The position numbers and the translations under genes were made by a program. A DNA stretch of 64,000 nucleotides from contig NZ_JAFMPM010000006.1 of NCBI RefSeq assembly GCF_017349355.1, forward strand, positions 992,001-1,056,000, given 5' to 3'. Positions within the stretch are counted from its first letter, which is position 1, and the number at the start of each line of letters is the position of its first letter. The notes under the pieces were generated by a model. The model worked only from the letters and a program-made list of their open reading frames with translations, was not told where the DNA came from and searched no databases. This DNA is from Thiothrix fructosivorans. Its GTDB lineage: Bacteria; Pseudomonadota; Gammaproteobacteria; Thiotrichales; Thiotrichaceae. Of the stretch, positions 54,161 through 63,067 are shown one piece after another.

Positions 54161-56338
54161 TTAGAAGAACAACGCCACTTTAGCCTCAGCCCGATACTTA
54201 TGCAGCAACGGCTCGGTATACCCGTTCGGCTGCTCACGCCCTTTGAACACCAAATCGCAAGCCGCTTTGAACGCGACGCTCTTGTCAGCATTGCCGCCCA
54301 TCTTGGTGTAAGTCGGGTCGCCTTCGTTCTGCCCGTCAACCTTGCCCGCCATGCGCTTGAAGGCTTCCATGATTTGCGCTTCGGTACAGATACCGTGATG
54401 CAGCCAGTTTGCCATGTGCTGGCTGGAAATACGCAAGGTAGCGCGGTCTTCCATCAAACCCACGTCATTCACGTCCGGCACTTTGGAACAGCCCACGCCT
54501 TGGTTGACCCAACGCACGACGTAACCGAGGATGCCTTGCGCATTGTTATCCAGTTCTTGCTGGATTTCTTCAGCACTCCAGTTCGGGTTAGCCGCAACCG
54601 GAATGGTGAGGATGTCGTCGATATTGGCACGCGGACGGCTCTTCAGTTCTTCCTGACGCGCAAATACGTTGACCTTGTGGTAATGCAGGGCGTGTAAGGC
54701 GGCGGCGGTCGGGGATGGCACCCACGCCGTGTTTGCACCTGCTAACGGATGTCCAATCTTGGTAGCAAGCATGTTTGCCATTTGATCAGGAATAGCCCAC
54801 ATGCCTTTGCCGATTTGCGCGTGACCCGGCAAGCCGCATTCCAAACCAATATCCACGTTCCAGTCTTCGTAAGCCTTGATCCAAGCGGCGGTTTTCATGT
54901 CGCCTTTGCGGATCATCGGGCCTGCTTCCATCGAGGTGTGCATTTCGTCGCCGGTACGGTCGAGGAAGCCGGTGTTGATGAACACGACGCGTTCCTTGGC
55001 AGCGCGAATGCACTCTTTCAGGTTGACAGTGGTGCGGCGCTCTTCATCCATAATACCGACTTTCAGGGTATTGCGGGGCAAGCCCAGTGCGTCTTCGATG
55101 CTACCGAACAGTTCGTTGGTGAACGCGACTTCTTCAGGGCCGTGCATTTTCGGTTTAACGATGTACACCGAGCCAGTGCGCGAGTTGCTGAATTTTGCAC
55201 TACCATTTAGGTTGTGGATGGCGATGGCGGCGGTCATGTAACCATCCAATATGCCTTCAGGAATTTCGTTGCCGTCTTTGTCGAGAATCGCGGGGTTAGT
55301 CATCAAGTGACCAACGTTACGCACAAACAGCAAGCTGCGACCCGGCAAGGAAACCGTGCCACCATTTGCAACGGTGTATTCGCGGTCAGGGTTCATGGCG
55401 CGGGTAAAGGTTTTGCCACCTTTGCTGACCTGTTCGGTCAAATCGCCTTTCATCAGACCCAACCAGTTGGTGTAAATCAGCACTTTATCGACATCATCGA
55501 CCGCTGCAACGGAATCTTCGCAGTCCATAATGGTGGTGAGTGCCGCTTCCATGAGGATGTCGTTCACGCCAGCGGCATCTTCTTTGCCGATCAGCCCATC
55601 GCGGTCGATTTGAATTTCAAAGTGCAAGCCATTGTTGCGGATCAGAATGGCGGAAGGCGCATCTGCTGTGCCACGATAGCCGACAAACTGGTTGCTATCG
55701 CGCAGTGCTACGACTGAACCGCCGATCATGTCCACGACCAACGAGCCGCCTTCATCAACACGGTAGCCGCTAGCATTGTGGTGCGAGAGGAAGGAGAGCG
55801 GCGCGGCTTCGTCGAGGAAGTTACGGGCAAAGTCGATAACTTTTTTACCGCGCACAGGGTTGTAGGCTTTGCCAGCGGCAGCGCCATCGGTGGCTGGAAT
55901 CGCATCTGTGCCGTACAGCGCATCGTACAAGCTGCCCCAACGCGCATTGGCTGCGTTCAGCGCGAAACGGGCATTCATAACGGGCACAACCAATTGCGCT
56001 CCGGCGGTGTGGGTGATTTCGTTATCAACATTAGCGGTGGTGACGTGGAAGGCATCACCTTCTGGCAGCAAGTAGCCGATGTCTTGCAGGAATGCTTTGT
56101 ACGCCGCAAAATCAAATGCGCCTTTATTGGCAATGTGCCAAGCGTCGATTTGTGCTTGCAGCGCATCGCGTTTTGCCAGCAGTTCGCGGTTGCGCGGGGC
56201 ATAGCGGTTTACGATAGTTTCTAATCCAGTCCAGAACGCGGCTGCGTCTACACCAGTACCCGGTAAGGCTTGTTGTGTTACAAAGTCATGCAGTAGTGTT
56301 GACACTTGTAAACCACCAACGGTAATCCTATTGCCCAT
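54161..56338 (-). CDS. glcB: Malate synthase G
   Basis: 725 aa, the usual length of the G isoform. Condenses glyoxylate with acetyl-CoA to malate. Features: active-site segments [59 protein letters not shown] and [15 protein letters not shown], and the catalytic aspartate in the later [17 protein letters not shown] region. No isocitrate lyase or glycolate oxidase gene is in the window, so the glyoxylate source cannot be told. An IS605-type element lies about 110 bases upstream of its start, which may affect its promoter. Confidence 0.96.
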   Translation of the reverse strand: MGNRITVGGLQVSTLLHDFVTQQALPGTGVDAAAFWTGLETIVNRYAPRNRELLAKRDALQAQIDAWHIANKGAFDFAAYKAFLQDIGYLLPEGDAFHVTTANVDNEITHTAGAQLVVPVMNARFALNAANARWGSLYDALYGTDAIPATDGAAAGKAYNPVRGKKVIDFARNFLDEAAPLSFLSHHNASGYRVDEGGSLVVDMIGGSVVALRDSNQFVGYRGTADAPSAILIRNNGLHFEIQIDRDGLIGKEDAAGVNDILMEAALTTIMDCEDSVAAVDDVDKVLIYTNWLGLMKGDLTEQVSKGGKTFTRAMNPDREYTVANGGTVSLPGRSLLFVRNVGHLMTNPAILDKDGNEIPEGILDGYMTAAIAIHNLNGSAKFSNSRTGSVYIVKPKMHGPEEVAFTNELFGSIEDALGLPRNTLKVGIMDEERRTTVNLKECIRAAKERVVFINTGFLDRTGDEMHTSMEAGPMIRKGDMKTAAWIKAYEDWNVDIGLECGLPGHAQIGKGMWAIPDQMANMLATKIGHPLAGANTAWVPSPTAAALHALHYHKVNVFARQEELKSRPRANIDDILTIPVAANPNWSAEEIQQELDNNAQGILGYVVRWVNQGVGCSKVPDVNDVGLMEDRATLRISSQHMANWLHHGICTEAQIMEAFKRMAGKVDGQNEGDPTYTKMGGNADKSVAFKAACDLVFKGREQPNGYTEPLLHKYRAEAKVALFF

Positions 56339-56452
56339 GCGTCACGATCCTCTCAGAAAAACAAACAAAATTGTCGACATTTTCCGGTTATAACCCAATA
56401 TTAGCGTTGGCAAAAATTGGAATTCTCAATACTAATGATTAAATTGACATCC

Positions 56453-56474
56453 TCCCCTCCCTAAAAGGAGGGGA
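56453..56474 (-). promoter_or_regulatory. Right-end hairpin / predicted omega-RNA 3' region
   Basis: Eight-base stem TCCCCTCC/GGAGGGGA with loop CTAAAA just after the tnpB stop. In TnpB systems the right end doubles as the 3' scaffold of the guide RNA, and the guide would be the bases just outside it (leftwards from about 56446). Prediction by family analogy. Confidence 0.5.
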
Positions 56475-56486
56475 TTCCTACTGCAT

Positions 56487-57701
56487 TCAGTTAAGGATTA
56501 GCTGACTTACTTCGGTGAGTTCCTGCTTCATCGAGCGACTGAATGCCGCATCTCCACAGGCTAACAAGCGGTGTCCCCGCTCTAAAACATTGACCGCCCC
56601 AACCACGTCGGCGTGGTTTTTATAGCCACATTCCACACACGCAAACCGCGCTTGGGTCTGGCGGTTATCCGCTGAGACGTGATGGCATTCGGGGCATTCT
56701 TGACTGGTGTAGTGGGCGGGAACGGCGAACAATATGCCGCCATTCCATGCCATTTTATAGTCGAGTTGCCGCCGGAATTCACCCCAGCCTTGGTCGAGAA
56801 TGGCTTTGTTTAAACCGGACTTTGCCGCCACGTTCTTGCTGGGGTTTTCTGCCGTGCCTGCCGCTGATTTGGACATATTCCGTACCTGCAAATCTTCGAC
56901 GAACACCACCGCGTGGTTTTGGCTGATGGTGGTCGTGGCTTTATTCAGGAAATCACGGCGGGCATTGGCGATTTTAGTGTGAAGTTTTTGAACTTTGGCT
57001 TTTGCCTTTTTCCAGTTGTTGCTGAATTTCTGCTTGTTTGCCATGCGCCGTTGGTATTTGGCGAGCTTGGCTTGTTGGGTTTTAAAGCTGTTGAGCGGGG
57101 CGATATAGCTGCCATCTGAGAAAGTGGCAAAACGGGCTATTCCCAAGTCGATACCGATAGCCGTTGTTGCGGTGGACACGGGTTGTTCTACTTCCCGCTG
57201 GGTTTGGATACTCACAAACCATTTCCCGTTTTTGCTAGAAACCGTGACATTGCGCAACTCGCCTAACACCTCGCGGCTATTGCGGTAGCGTATCCAGCCT
57301 AATTTGGGCAGGAAAAGACGGCTGTTGGCTTGGTCGAGTTTGATTTGTTTGGGGTCAGGGTAGCGGAAGCTGTCGCTACTGCCTTTGCGTTTGAACCGAG
57401 GGAAGTCGGCACGCTTGGCAAAGAAGTTTTTGTAGGCTGTTTCCAAGTCCTTTAAGGCGTGCTGTAAGGGATGGACAGGGGCATCTTTCAGCCACGGCGT
57501 TTCTTCCCCATTGCGCCACGCCGTCAGGTACTTTGCCATTGCCACGTAACCAATGAACTTCTCACCCGCTTCATGGTTGGCTTGCTGCAATGCCAACGCC
57601 TTGTTGTAAACAAAGCGACACGAACCAGCGTAACGACGCAAATTGCGCTGTTGTCCGCCGTCTGGCTTGAGTTCGTATTTAAAGGCTTGTAAGCGTTGCA
57701 T
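56487..57701 (-). CDS. tnpB: IS605-family TnpB RNA-guided nuclease
   Basis: 404 aa from MQRLQAFKYELKPDGGQQRN. Complete RuvC residues: Asp in GIDLGIARFATF, Glu in VVFVEDLQVRN, Asp in NHADVVGAVNVLERG. The zinc ribbon CPEC...CVECGY is intact. The frame upstream to 57863 is antisense to the tnpA remnant and is not part of the protein. The nuclease would cut DNA next to a TTGAT-like motif under guide-RNA direction, favouring retention of the element. Confidence 0.92.
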   Translation of the reverse strand: MQRLQAFKYELKPDGGQQRNLRRYAGSCRFVYNKALALQQANHEAGEKFIGYVAMAKYLTAWRNGEETPWLKDAPVHPLQHALKDLETAYKNFFAKRADFPRFKRKGSSDSFRYPDPKQIKLDQANSRLFLPKLGWIRYRNSREVLGELRNVTVSSKNGKWFVSIQTQREVEQPVSTATTAIGIDLGIARFATFSDGSYIAPLNSFKTQQAKLAKYQRRMANKQKFSNNWKKAKAKVQKLHTKIANARRDFLNKATTTISQNHAVVFVEDLQVRNMSKSAAGTAENPSKNVAAKSGLNKAILDQGWGEFRRQLDYKMAWNGGILFAVPAHYTSQECPECHHVSADNRQTQARFACVECGYKNHADVVGAVNVLERGHRLLACGDAAFSRSMKQELTEVSQLILN

Positions 57702-57707
57702 AGGCTT

Positions 57708-57845
57708 GATTATACACCAAAAGTGGCGATGTCGGCTTTGGTGAACAACCTGAAAGGCGTTTCTAGCCGGATTAACGCCGCTAAAAACTATCTCAGCATA
57801 CGTAAGAATTTGGGCGGGGCGTTGTGGTCGATCCCCCATTTCAGC
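57708..57845 (+). pseudogene. tnpA (Y1 transposase) C-terminal remnant
   Basis: PKVAMSALVNNLKGVSSRIN, then KNYLSIRKNLGGALWS, corresponds to the last third of IS200/IS605 TnpA proteins, divergent from tnpB as in IS605. The HUH and catalytic tyrosine parts are absent because the sequence runs directly into the tnpB start, and the end of the frame degenerates after ALWS. Confidence 0.65.
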
Positions 57846-58010
57846 GATTCGCCAATACATCAAGCAGCAACAAACACCACATTAATCACTCCGAACATAG
57901 GGCGGCTTCGCCACCCGCGCTATCCTCCCCTCCCTGAAGGGCGAGGTTTGCCGCGCAATCTGATCAACGATTTTTCTATCTGATGAGGGGCATGATGTAT
58001 ACTTTTGCGC

Positions 58011-59600
58011 ATGATCAATGTTCAGCACTTAGCTTTTCTGCATCGGCTCGCCAATATAATGGCACTCAGCGTCATGTTGGTGGGGGGAATTGTGTTATTC
58101 GGTTGGGGAAATCATTTACCCGCCTTGTACCGTGTTAACGATAATTTGCCGATGATGACACCGGTAGCGGCGTTCTCGTTTATTTTCACGGGGGCGGCGT
58201 TGTTTTTGGTGCAGCCCGCCAAACTGTCAGCGCTGCGGCGGCTGGCAGCGCAAGTATTGGCGTTTGGTGGTATTGCGCTGGGTATCTTGATGCTGTTGAG
58301 CTATTGGCATCCACTACCTGACCAATGGCTGGGACGCGGCTTGGTGTCGTTACAAGTGTTTAATTTGTCGCCTGAGAAAGACTCGCTGCAAACGGCAGTC
58401 GCCTTCATTCTGACCTGTACCGGCTTATTTCTGCTTAGTTTGCAACGCCCTATCCTGATCAGTGTGGCGCAATGGTCGGCGTTTATTAGTTTGATGTTGT
58501 TGGTGACGGTGTTCTTTGGCTTCGCGCATCAAGAAGATATGTTTGCCGTATTTACGCACGAACGGGGTATGGCGTTACCGACGGCGACGGCGTTTGCGTT
58601 GGTGGGTTGGGGCATTATTTTAGCCAAGGTGGAAAACGGTTTTTTCAGCATTATGGCGCACGACGCCTCCAGCGGTTTAGTGGTGCGGTGGGTCATGTTC
58701 CTGATGGCATGGTTTCCGCCGCTATTGGGGTGGTTGCCTGTGCTGTTGGTGTCGGATTGGTTAACGCATACCCGCGTGGAATCGTTGCTGGCATCGGTGA
58801 TGGTGGTGGCGATTGTGCTGACGATTATCCATTTGGCGTATCGCTTGGAGCGTGAGGAACGTTTGCGTACCCAAGCGCAAGAAGAGGCGGAGCAACACCA
58901 AACCGAACTGTCACGCATGGTGAATCTCAATACGATGGGGGAAATGGCATCCGGTATTGCCCACGAATTGAATCAACCCTTAGCGGCGGTTGCCAATTAT
59001 GCGAGTGCTTGCCAACGCTTGTTAAGCGCGGGGGAAGATGCGCAGCGTTTGTCCGAGCCATTGCGGGCGATTCAGCAGCAAGCTTTGCGTGCTTCCGAAA
59101 TTATTCGCCGCTTGCGTACTTTGGTGCGTAAACAGCCGCCGCATAAAACCCATGCTTGTTTGGAACAGGTGATTCACGAAGCCTTGCATTTAACTAAAAG
59201 CAGTAGCCGCAAGCTGAATGTGCCGCTGTTACTGGAATTGGATGATGCCGTGCCAGACATTGCGATTGACACGATTCAGATTCAACAGGTGATTTTGAAT
59301 ATTGTGCAAAACGCCATTGATGCAATGCAGGCTATCCCGATTCAGCGTCGTCAGGTGTTGGTGCGGAGTTTTGTGCCCGCTGAGGGTTGGGTGCAAGTGG
59401 CGATTTCGGATACTGGACCTGGCATAGCAGAAGAATTGAAAGCGCGAGTATTTGAAGCGTTTGTGACCACGAAAGGCAAGCATGGCATGGGAATTGGCTT
59501 GTCCTTGTGCCGTTCGATTATCGAAGCACACGGCGGACGCTTGTGGGTGGAATCAGAACCGGGGCAGGGTGCAACATTTGCGTTCACCCTGCCGGTATGA
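58011..59600 (+). CDS. Membrane-bound sensor histidine kinase
   Basis: 529 aa. Eight or so membrane helices fill residues 10-285 (a MASE-like sensor region). A short coiled coil follows, then the HisKA box GIAHELNQPLAAVANYASAC (His near 318), the N box QVILNIVQNAIDAM, G1 ISDTGPGIAEE, F box FEAFVTTKGKHGMGIGLSLC and G2 GQGATFAFTL. Similar to FixL/DctS-type kinases. No response regulator is adjacent, so it is an orphan here. The ATG at 58011 is one of several possible starts. Confidence 0.88.
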   Translation: MINVQHLAFLHRLANIMALSVMLVGGIVLFGWGNHLPALYRVNDNLPMMTPVAAFSFIFTGAALFLVQPAKLSALRRLAAQVLAFGGIALGILMLLSYWHPLPDQWLGRGLVSLQVFNLSPEKDSLQTAVAFILTCTGLFLLSLQRPILISVAQWSAFISLMLLVTVFFGFAHQEDMFAVFTHERGMALPTATAFALVGWGIILAKVENGFFSIMAHDASSGLVVRWVMFLMAWFPPLLGWLPVLLVSDWLTHTRVESLLASVMVVAIVLTIIHLAYRLEREERLRTQAQEEAEQHQTELSRMVNLNTMGEMASGIAHELNQPLAAVANYASACQRLLSAGEDAQRLSEPLRAIQQQALRASEIIRRLRTLVRKQPPHKTHACLEQVIHEALHLTKSSSRKLNVPLLLELDDAVPDIAIDTIQIQQVILNIVQNAIDAMQAIPIQRRQVLVRSFVPAEGWVQVAISDTGPGIAEELKARVFEAFVTTKGKHGMGIGLSLCRSIIEAHGGRLWVESEPGQGATFAFTLPV

Positions 59601-59602
59601 TG

Positions 59603-59797
59603 TTAGGCTTTGATGAATGGCAGTTTCTTCAGAACCATTGCCGCTGGGCAGAAGCCCGTGAAAGCCGATTGAATCAGGTTAATGCCGATGAAAGCGAGGA
59701 AAAGAACGGAAAAAGTGCCGAAGCCGAGAGCGCCAAGCAACAATGCGAATAAAATCATAGTGCCTGCGAAAACTTGTACTGCGTTACTGAGAGTCAT
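59603..59797 (-). CDS. DUF2892 membrane protein (YgaP-type)
   Basis: 64 aa. Two hydrophobic helices (VFAGTMILFALLLGALG and SVLFLAFIGINLIQSAF) ending in FCPAAMVLKKLPF, the signature of DUF2892. In longer relatives this module is fused to rhodanese domains; here it stands alone. It meets the kinase gene tail to tail. Downstream of its start, 59798-60051 shows no gene I would support. Confidence 0.82.
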   Translation of the reverse strand: MTLSNAVQVFAGTMILFALLLGALGFGTFSVLFLAFIGINLIQSAFTGFCPAAMVLKKLPFIKA

Positions 59798-60051
59798 GGC
59801 GTATTCCTTATTGGTTTATCAGGTGGTTAAATTTACATATTTTGGTGAAGCCTAGTGTATTAGAGTTTGTTAATAAACACAATTGACTCATTGCCATGCA
59901 GTATAGCCACTGGTCTGAGAGGTTGCTGCGCCTTTCGTTTCATCGTTAACCCAGCTTGAGTACTTCCACGCGCTGGGTATCCGTCACGATCAGCCAAGCA
60001 CTCAAGTTTTTGAGGGCGGTGCGAGTTGGTAAGTAGCTTGCTGTTGTAGAT

Positions 60052-60387
60052 TCAATCAAGCTCATCATAACAGCGTGCAAACTCTTCCAACGTCCCTTGG
60101 AAAAGCAACTTCTGTTGGAATCCGTGAATCGTGATCTTGTACTGATTTTGGCTAATATCAACTTCGCACAAGTAGTTCATATTTTCATCTCCGCCGCCGT
60201 CATACAATCCTACCAAGGCAAACATCTGAAATAGTCTTTTCACGTTGAGAATGTCAGCAGGCGTTACACTTTGTAGGGCTAAAATTAAATTTGGGGCAAA
60301 TTTACTGACGAATCCATCCATGTGTATGTAAGTTGCTGCTATCACTTTGCCATCGTTCACAAGCTTGATGCGAGCGCGTGTACCCAT
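60052..60387 (-). CDS. Uncharacterised 111-aa protein
   Basis: Begins MGTRARIKLVNDGKVIAATY followed by IHMDGFVSKFAPNLILALQ. Proteins with this MGTRAxI...HxDG start occur in phage- and plasmid-linked contexts and are of unknown function. The middle contains a DGGGDENMNYLCEVDI acidic stretch. GGAGTATT precedes the ATG. Next to the integrated element, so possibly acquired. Confidence 0.6.
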   Translation of the reverse strand: MGTRARIKLVNDGKVIAATYIHMDGFVSKFAPNLILALQSVTPADILNVKRLFQMFALVGLYDGGGDENMNYLCEVDISQNQYKITIHGFQQKLLFQGTLEEFARCYDELD

Positions 60388-60557
60388 AGTTTAATACTCC
60401 TAAAAAAACAGATGATGGGAGCAGTAAACGGTGCGGACGCATCAAGAATAAGTAGCTTGTCCACAGTAGGGGATTTTGAGGTTCATGGATGCCTGCCGAC
60501 TGCTCTGAGGGTTACAGTTTAGCATACGGGCAAAAGCACGGTGTGCTCTGTGTCGTG

Positions 60558-61384
60558 CTACAACCCGCGTAGCCACTCTGGCCGTAACTGCACACTGCCC
60601 GGCTGGTGAATCGCCTGATCCACGGTGTGTAACAGCTTGGCCTTATCCTTGTTGAGCACGCCTTTGAGCACCAGATAGTTGGAGGCGTGGTCGCTGCGGA
60701 AAATGGTTTTTTCCAGTTCCAGCGTTGCTAGCATCAGGCGGATTTCGCGGAACAGGTCGAGCTGTTCCAGCGCTTCATATTGCCCGTTATAGCCTTGCTG
60801 TATGCGTTCCATGCTGTGGAACGTTACGACCAGTGTTGCCAGATAGTCGGGTTGGGCGGCGTTCATGAGGCGGGCGGAGTTGATGGCGTGCTGTTCGGAA
60901 TAGCGTTTGCCGCCCATGCCGTTGAGGATCATGACCGAGCTTTTCATGCCTGCCGCTTTGATTTTCTGTAAGGCTGCCAGTGAACTGGCGAAGGTTTCGC
61001 CTTTGTGGATGGCTGCCAGCACGGTGTCGTCGCCGCTTTCGCAGCCGACATACATCAGCGACAAGCCGAGTTGGCGCAGTTCTGCTAGCTCTTCCGCGCT
61101 TTTGTTGTGCAGATTGCGCGGCAGGCAATAGGAGGACACGCGCTGCACGGTGGGCAGGTAGTGCCGAATCGCCTGCATGATGGCGAGCAAGCGCCGGAAC
61201 GAGAGCGTCATCGCGTCGCCATCCGCTAGAAACACGCGGCGTATCGGCCAGCCTTGCGCGGCGGCGGTCTGCAATTCGCGCTCGATGTCGGCTTGTGCTT
61301 TGGGGCGGAAACGCTTTTGCGGCGCGGTGTACATCTCGCAAAAGGTACAGTTGTTCCACGAGCAAATGCACGAATGAAAAGAGC
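60558..61384 (-). pseudogene. Radical SAM protein gene, 5' end removed by an integrated element
   Basis: The visible part holds the cluster motif CSWNNCTFCEMY (CX4CX2C, about 61330-61365), then FLADGDAMTLSFRRLLAIMQ, GLSLMYVGCESGDDTVLAAI and AAGMKSSVMILNGMGG, as in COG1032-like radical SAM enzymes. Just before the cysteines the frame closes with TAA at the junction with the integrase gene, so no start codon remains; the first ATG (61334) lies after the cysteines. Sequence upstream of the motif belongs to the element. The missing first part is expected beyond the right edge of the window. Confidence 0.78.
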
Positions 61385-61392
61385 CTTATTTT

Positions 61393-62526
61393 TCAGTCTA
61401 TTGGCTTGCCGTTGTAAGGTTTTTGTAAGTCTTTTGTATCCGGTGATGTGCTTTTCAGGTTCAAGGTGTGCCAGTCATCGCCCCTAGTGTCGTGGTATCT
61501 TTCTGTTGATTTGGCGGATTTGTGCGCCAGCAGCGTTTGGGTATTGATTCCCTGCTCACCATAAAGCCGCTCGGATAGGCTTCTTACTTCGTACAACGTG
61601 CCGGGTTTCTTGTCGCCCCAGTCAATACCCGCTTTTATAGCCAGTGCCTTGAATGTGTCGGTAAGGAGTCTAGGTGAAATTTTATGACCGCGCTTCGCCC
61701 CGCCAATGTCTCTGATGTGATGCAGCAAGTAAGGCGACAATATTTTAGTGGATGCGCATTTCTGCACGGTATCCCCTAGATTCCAGCCTAGGCGCTCTAG
61801 GGTGAGTTCTAAGGGGATTTTGACACCTTCGCCTGTCTTGGTGCGTCGAATCCATAGAAACCCGTCTTTCGGCTTTTGCAGCGTCGAAAGGTCAGCAGTT
61901 CCCGCGTGACTTGTCAGAATCGCCAGCTCTAGCATTCTCTTTTCCCATTCCTCAGTAGCTTGCGCGTAAATCAGTTTGAACTGTTCGAGTGTTAGTCTGG
62001 CGCGTTGCGTCCTCACTTTGGGGGAACGGGTGAGTTTTGCGGGGTTGTTGTTTGCTTCCATCCAGCCCGTAGAAATAGCCTCAGTGAAAATGTCTGACAG
62101 GCTGTTGCGTATGCTTTGCGCCGTCCGAGCCTTGCCCCGCTCAACGTATCCATCCATGAATTCACTGATTAGGCGTGTAGATACCTCTGTTAGTGGCTTT
62201 TCTCCGAACTGCTTAACCAGTAGCTTTGCGTAATGCTTTCGCCCCTTGCGGGTACTTGGCTTCATGTCGGTGGCTTCGATCATTGGTAGATACTTGGTTT
62301 CAATGAAGGTGGCGAATGTCTTACCGCTGCCGTTGATGCGGTTAAGTATTTGCTGCTCCCGATCGGTGCGGTATTGCGCTTGCAGAGAATGAAGGACTTT
62401 GCAGGCGATAACAAAATCCTTTCCCAGTGAATGACGTTTGCCAGTTTCAGGGTGAAGGCAGGTGTAGTACACCGTGCCATTCGCCGCTTTGAAGCTATGC
62501 AAACCTTGTGGCTTGCGTTTTTTCAC
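61393..62526 (-). CDS. int: Lambda-type tyrosine integrase with atypical active site
   Basis: 377 aa. Arm-type N-terminal domain, core-binding helices (residues about 75-175), and a catalytic domain closely parallel to lambda Int. In alignment by eye, the arginine I position (lambda TGQRVGDL) is SHAGTADL here, and the histidine before arginine II (FHELRSL) is tyrosine (LYEVRSL). Arg II, the histidine in LLAHKS and the nucleophile in ERYHDTRGDDW are present. Activity is therefore doubtful. Its 3' end abuts the interrupted radical SAM gene; its start overlaps the excisionase stop. Confidence 0.87.
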   Translation of the reverse strand: MKKRKPQGLHSFKAANGTVYYTCLHPETGKRHSLGKDFVIACKVLHSLQAQYRTDREQQILNRINGSGKTFATFIETKYLPMIEATDMKPSTRKGRKHYAKLLVKQFGEKPLTEVSTRLISEFMDGYVERGKARTAQSIRNSLSDIFTEAISTGWMEANNNPAKLTRSPKVRTQRARLTLEQFKLIYAQATEEWEKRMLELAILTSHAGTADLSTLQKPKDGFLWIRRTKTGEGVKIPLELTLERLGWNLGDTVQKCASTKILSPYLLHHIRDIGGAKRGHKISPRLLTDTFKALAIKAGIDWGDKKPGTLYEVRSLSERLYGEQGINTQTLLAHKSAKSTERYHDTRGDDWHTLNLKSTSPDTKDLQKPYNGKPID

Positions 62527-62711
62527 TCACTGATACCCTCGTATGGGTCATAGAATTTCGCATCCTCACGAACGCGGTAGTATTTGCCGTGCCGGATTGG
62601 TTGCGGCTGGATTTTCCCAGCTTTCACCCATGCACGAAGTACCCTAATGCTAGGGGTGTGATCTGGATAGCGCAATCCTGCCCATGTTTCAAGTGTGAGT
62701 AACTTTTTCAT
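62523..62711 (-). CDS. xis: Excisionase (Xis-like)
   Basis: 62 aa. MKKLLTLETWAGLRYPDHTP followed by SIRVLRAWVKAGKIQPQPIR is the winged-helix start of the phage excisionase family; VREDAKFYDP completes it. Overlaps both neighbours by 4 bases. Would bind the attachment sites and direct excision. Confidence 0.85.
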   Translation of the reverse strand: MKKLLTLETWAGLRYPDHTPSIRVLRAWVKAGKIQPQPIRHGKYYRVREDAKFYDPYEGISE

Positions 62712-63067
62712 TGTGCAGCTCTCCGTAGCGGATAAACATAAGCAAACCATTCGCAAGCCTTGCGGATACCAGCAGGCGAAACACCGCCGCTCCCAAAGTC
62801 GTGAATATCGCCATCAAAGAATGCTAATAGTTCGGCAAAGTCTAGGGGCAAGCCTTGCGCCGCCATTGATAGCAGTTCAACGCCATTGAGCCTGATTGCG
62901 GCTCGTTGTGCTTCAAGCTCTTGCCTTATCGGCTCTTTTTGTTGCCGTGCAATCTCTAGCAAATCGTCCGGTATGGGGCGATCAAGCCACACATCGCCAG
63001 CATCCACCACGAAACGCGCACCAGTAGCGGTGATGTCATTGATAAAACGCTGCACCGGATTACTCAT
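62708..63067 (-). CDS. Small phage-associated protein
   Basis: 119 aa. The first 50 residues (ATGARFVVDAGDVWLDRPIP and a following helix) resemble the short TubC_N-like docking fold found in some phage-region proteins; the rest includes HDFGSGGVSPAGIRKACEWF. Function unknown. Overlaps the excisionase and the primase genes. Confidence 0.55.
   Translation of the reverse strand: MSNPVQRFINDITATGARFVVDAGDVWLDRPIPDDLLEIARQQKEPIRQELEAQRAAIRLNGVELLSMAAQGLPLDFAELLAFFDGDIHDFGSGGVSPAGIRKACEWFAYVYPLRRAAQ

Larger units (their letters stand above)
56447..57962. mobile_element. IS200/IS605-family element (tnpB intact, tnpA decayed)
   Basis: Bounded by imperfect subterminal hairpins: TCCCCTCC/GGAGGGGA at 56453-56474 on the tnpB 3' side, and a related CCTCCCCTCCCT...GGGCGAGG structure at 57924-57946 on the other side. 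Reading on the tnpB strand, the sequence immediately outside the left end is TTGAT, the target/TAM of ISDra2-type elements. No terminal inverted repeats or target duplication are expected for this family. With tnpA broken it cannot move by itself. Confidence 0.75.

Noticed and set aside
56339-57863. 458-aa TnpB beginning at 57863
   Set aside because: Residues 1-54 of that frame are antisense to the tnpA remnant; known TnpB proteins begin at the MQRLQAFKYEL position.
59946-60161. 71-aa ORF on the minus strand
   Set aside because: No similarity recognised, overlaps the better supported 60052-60387 gene, and has no ribosome site.
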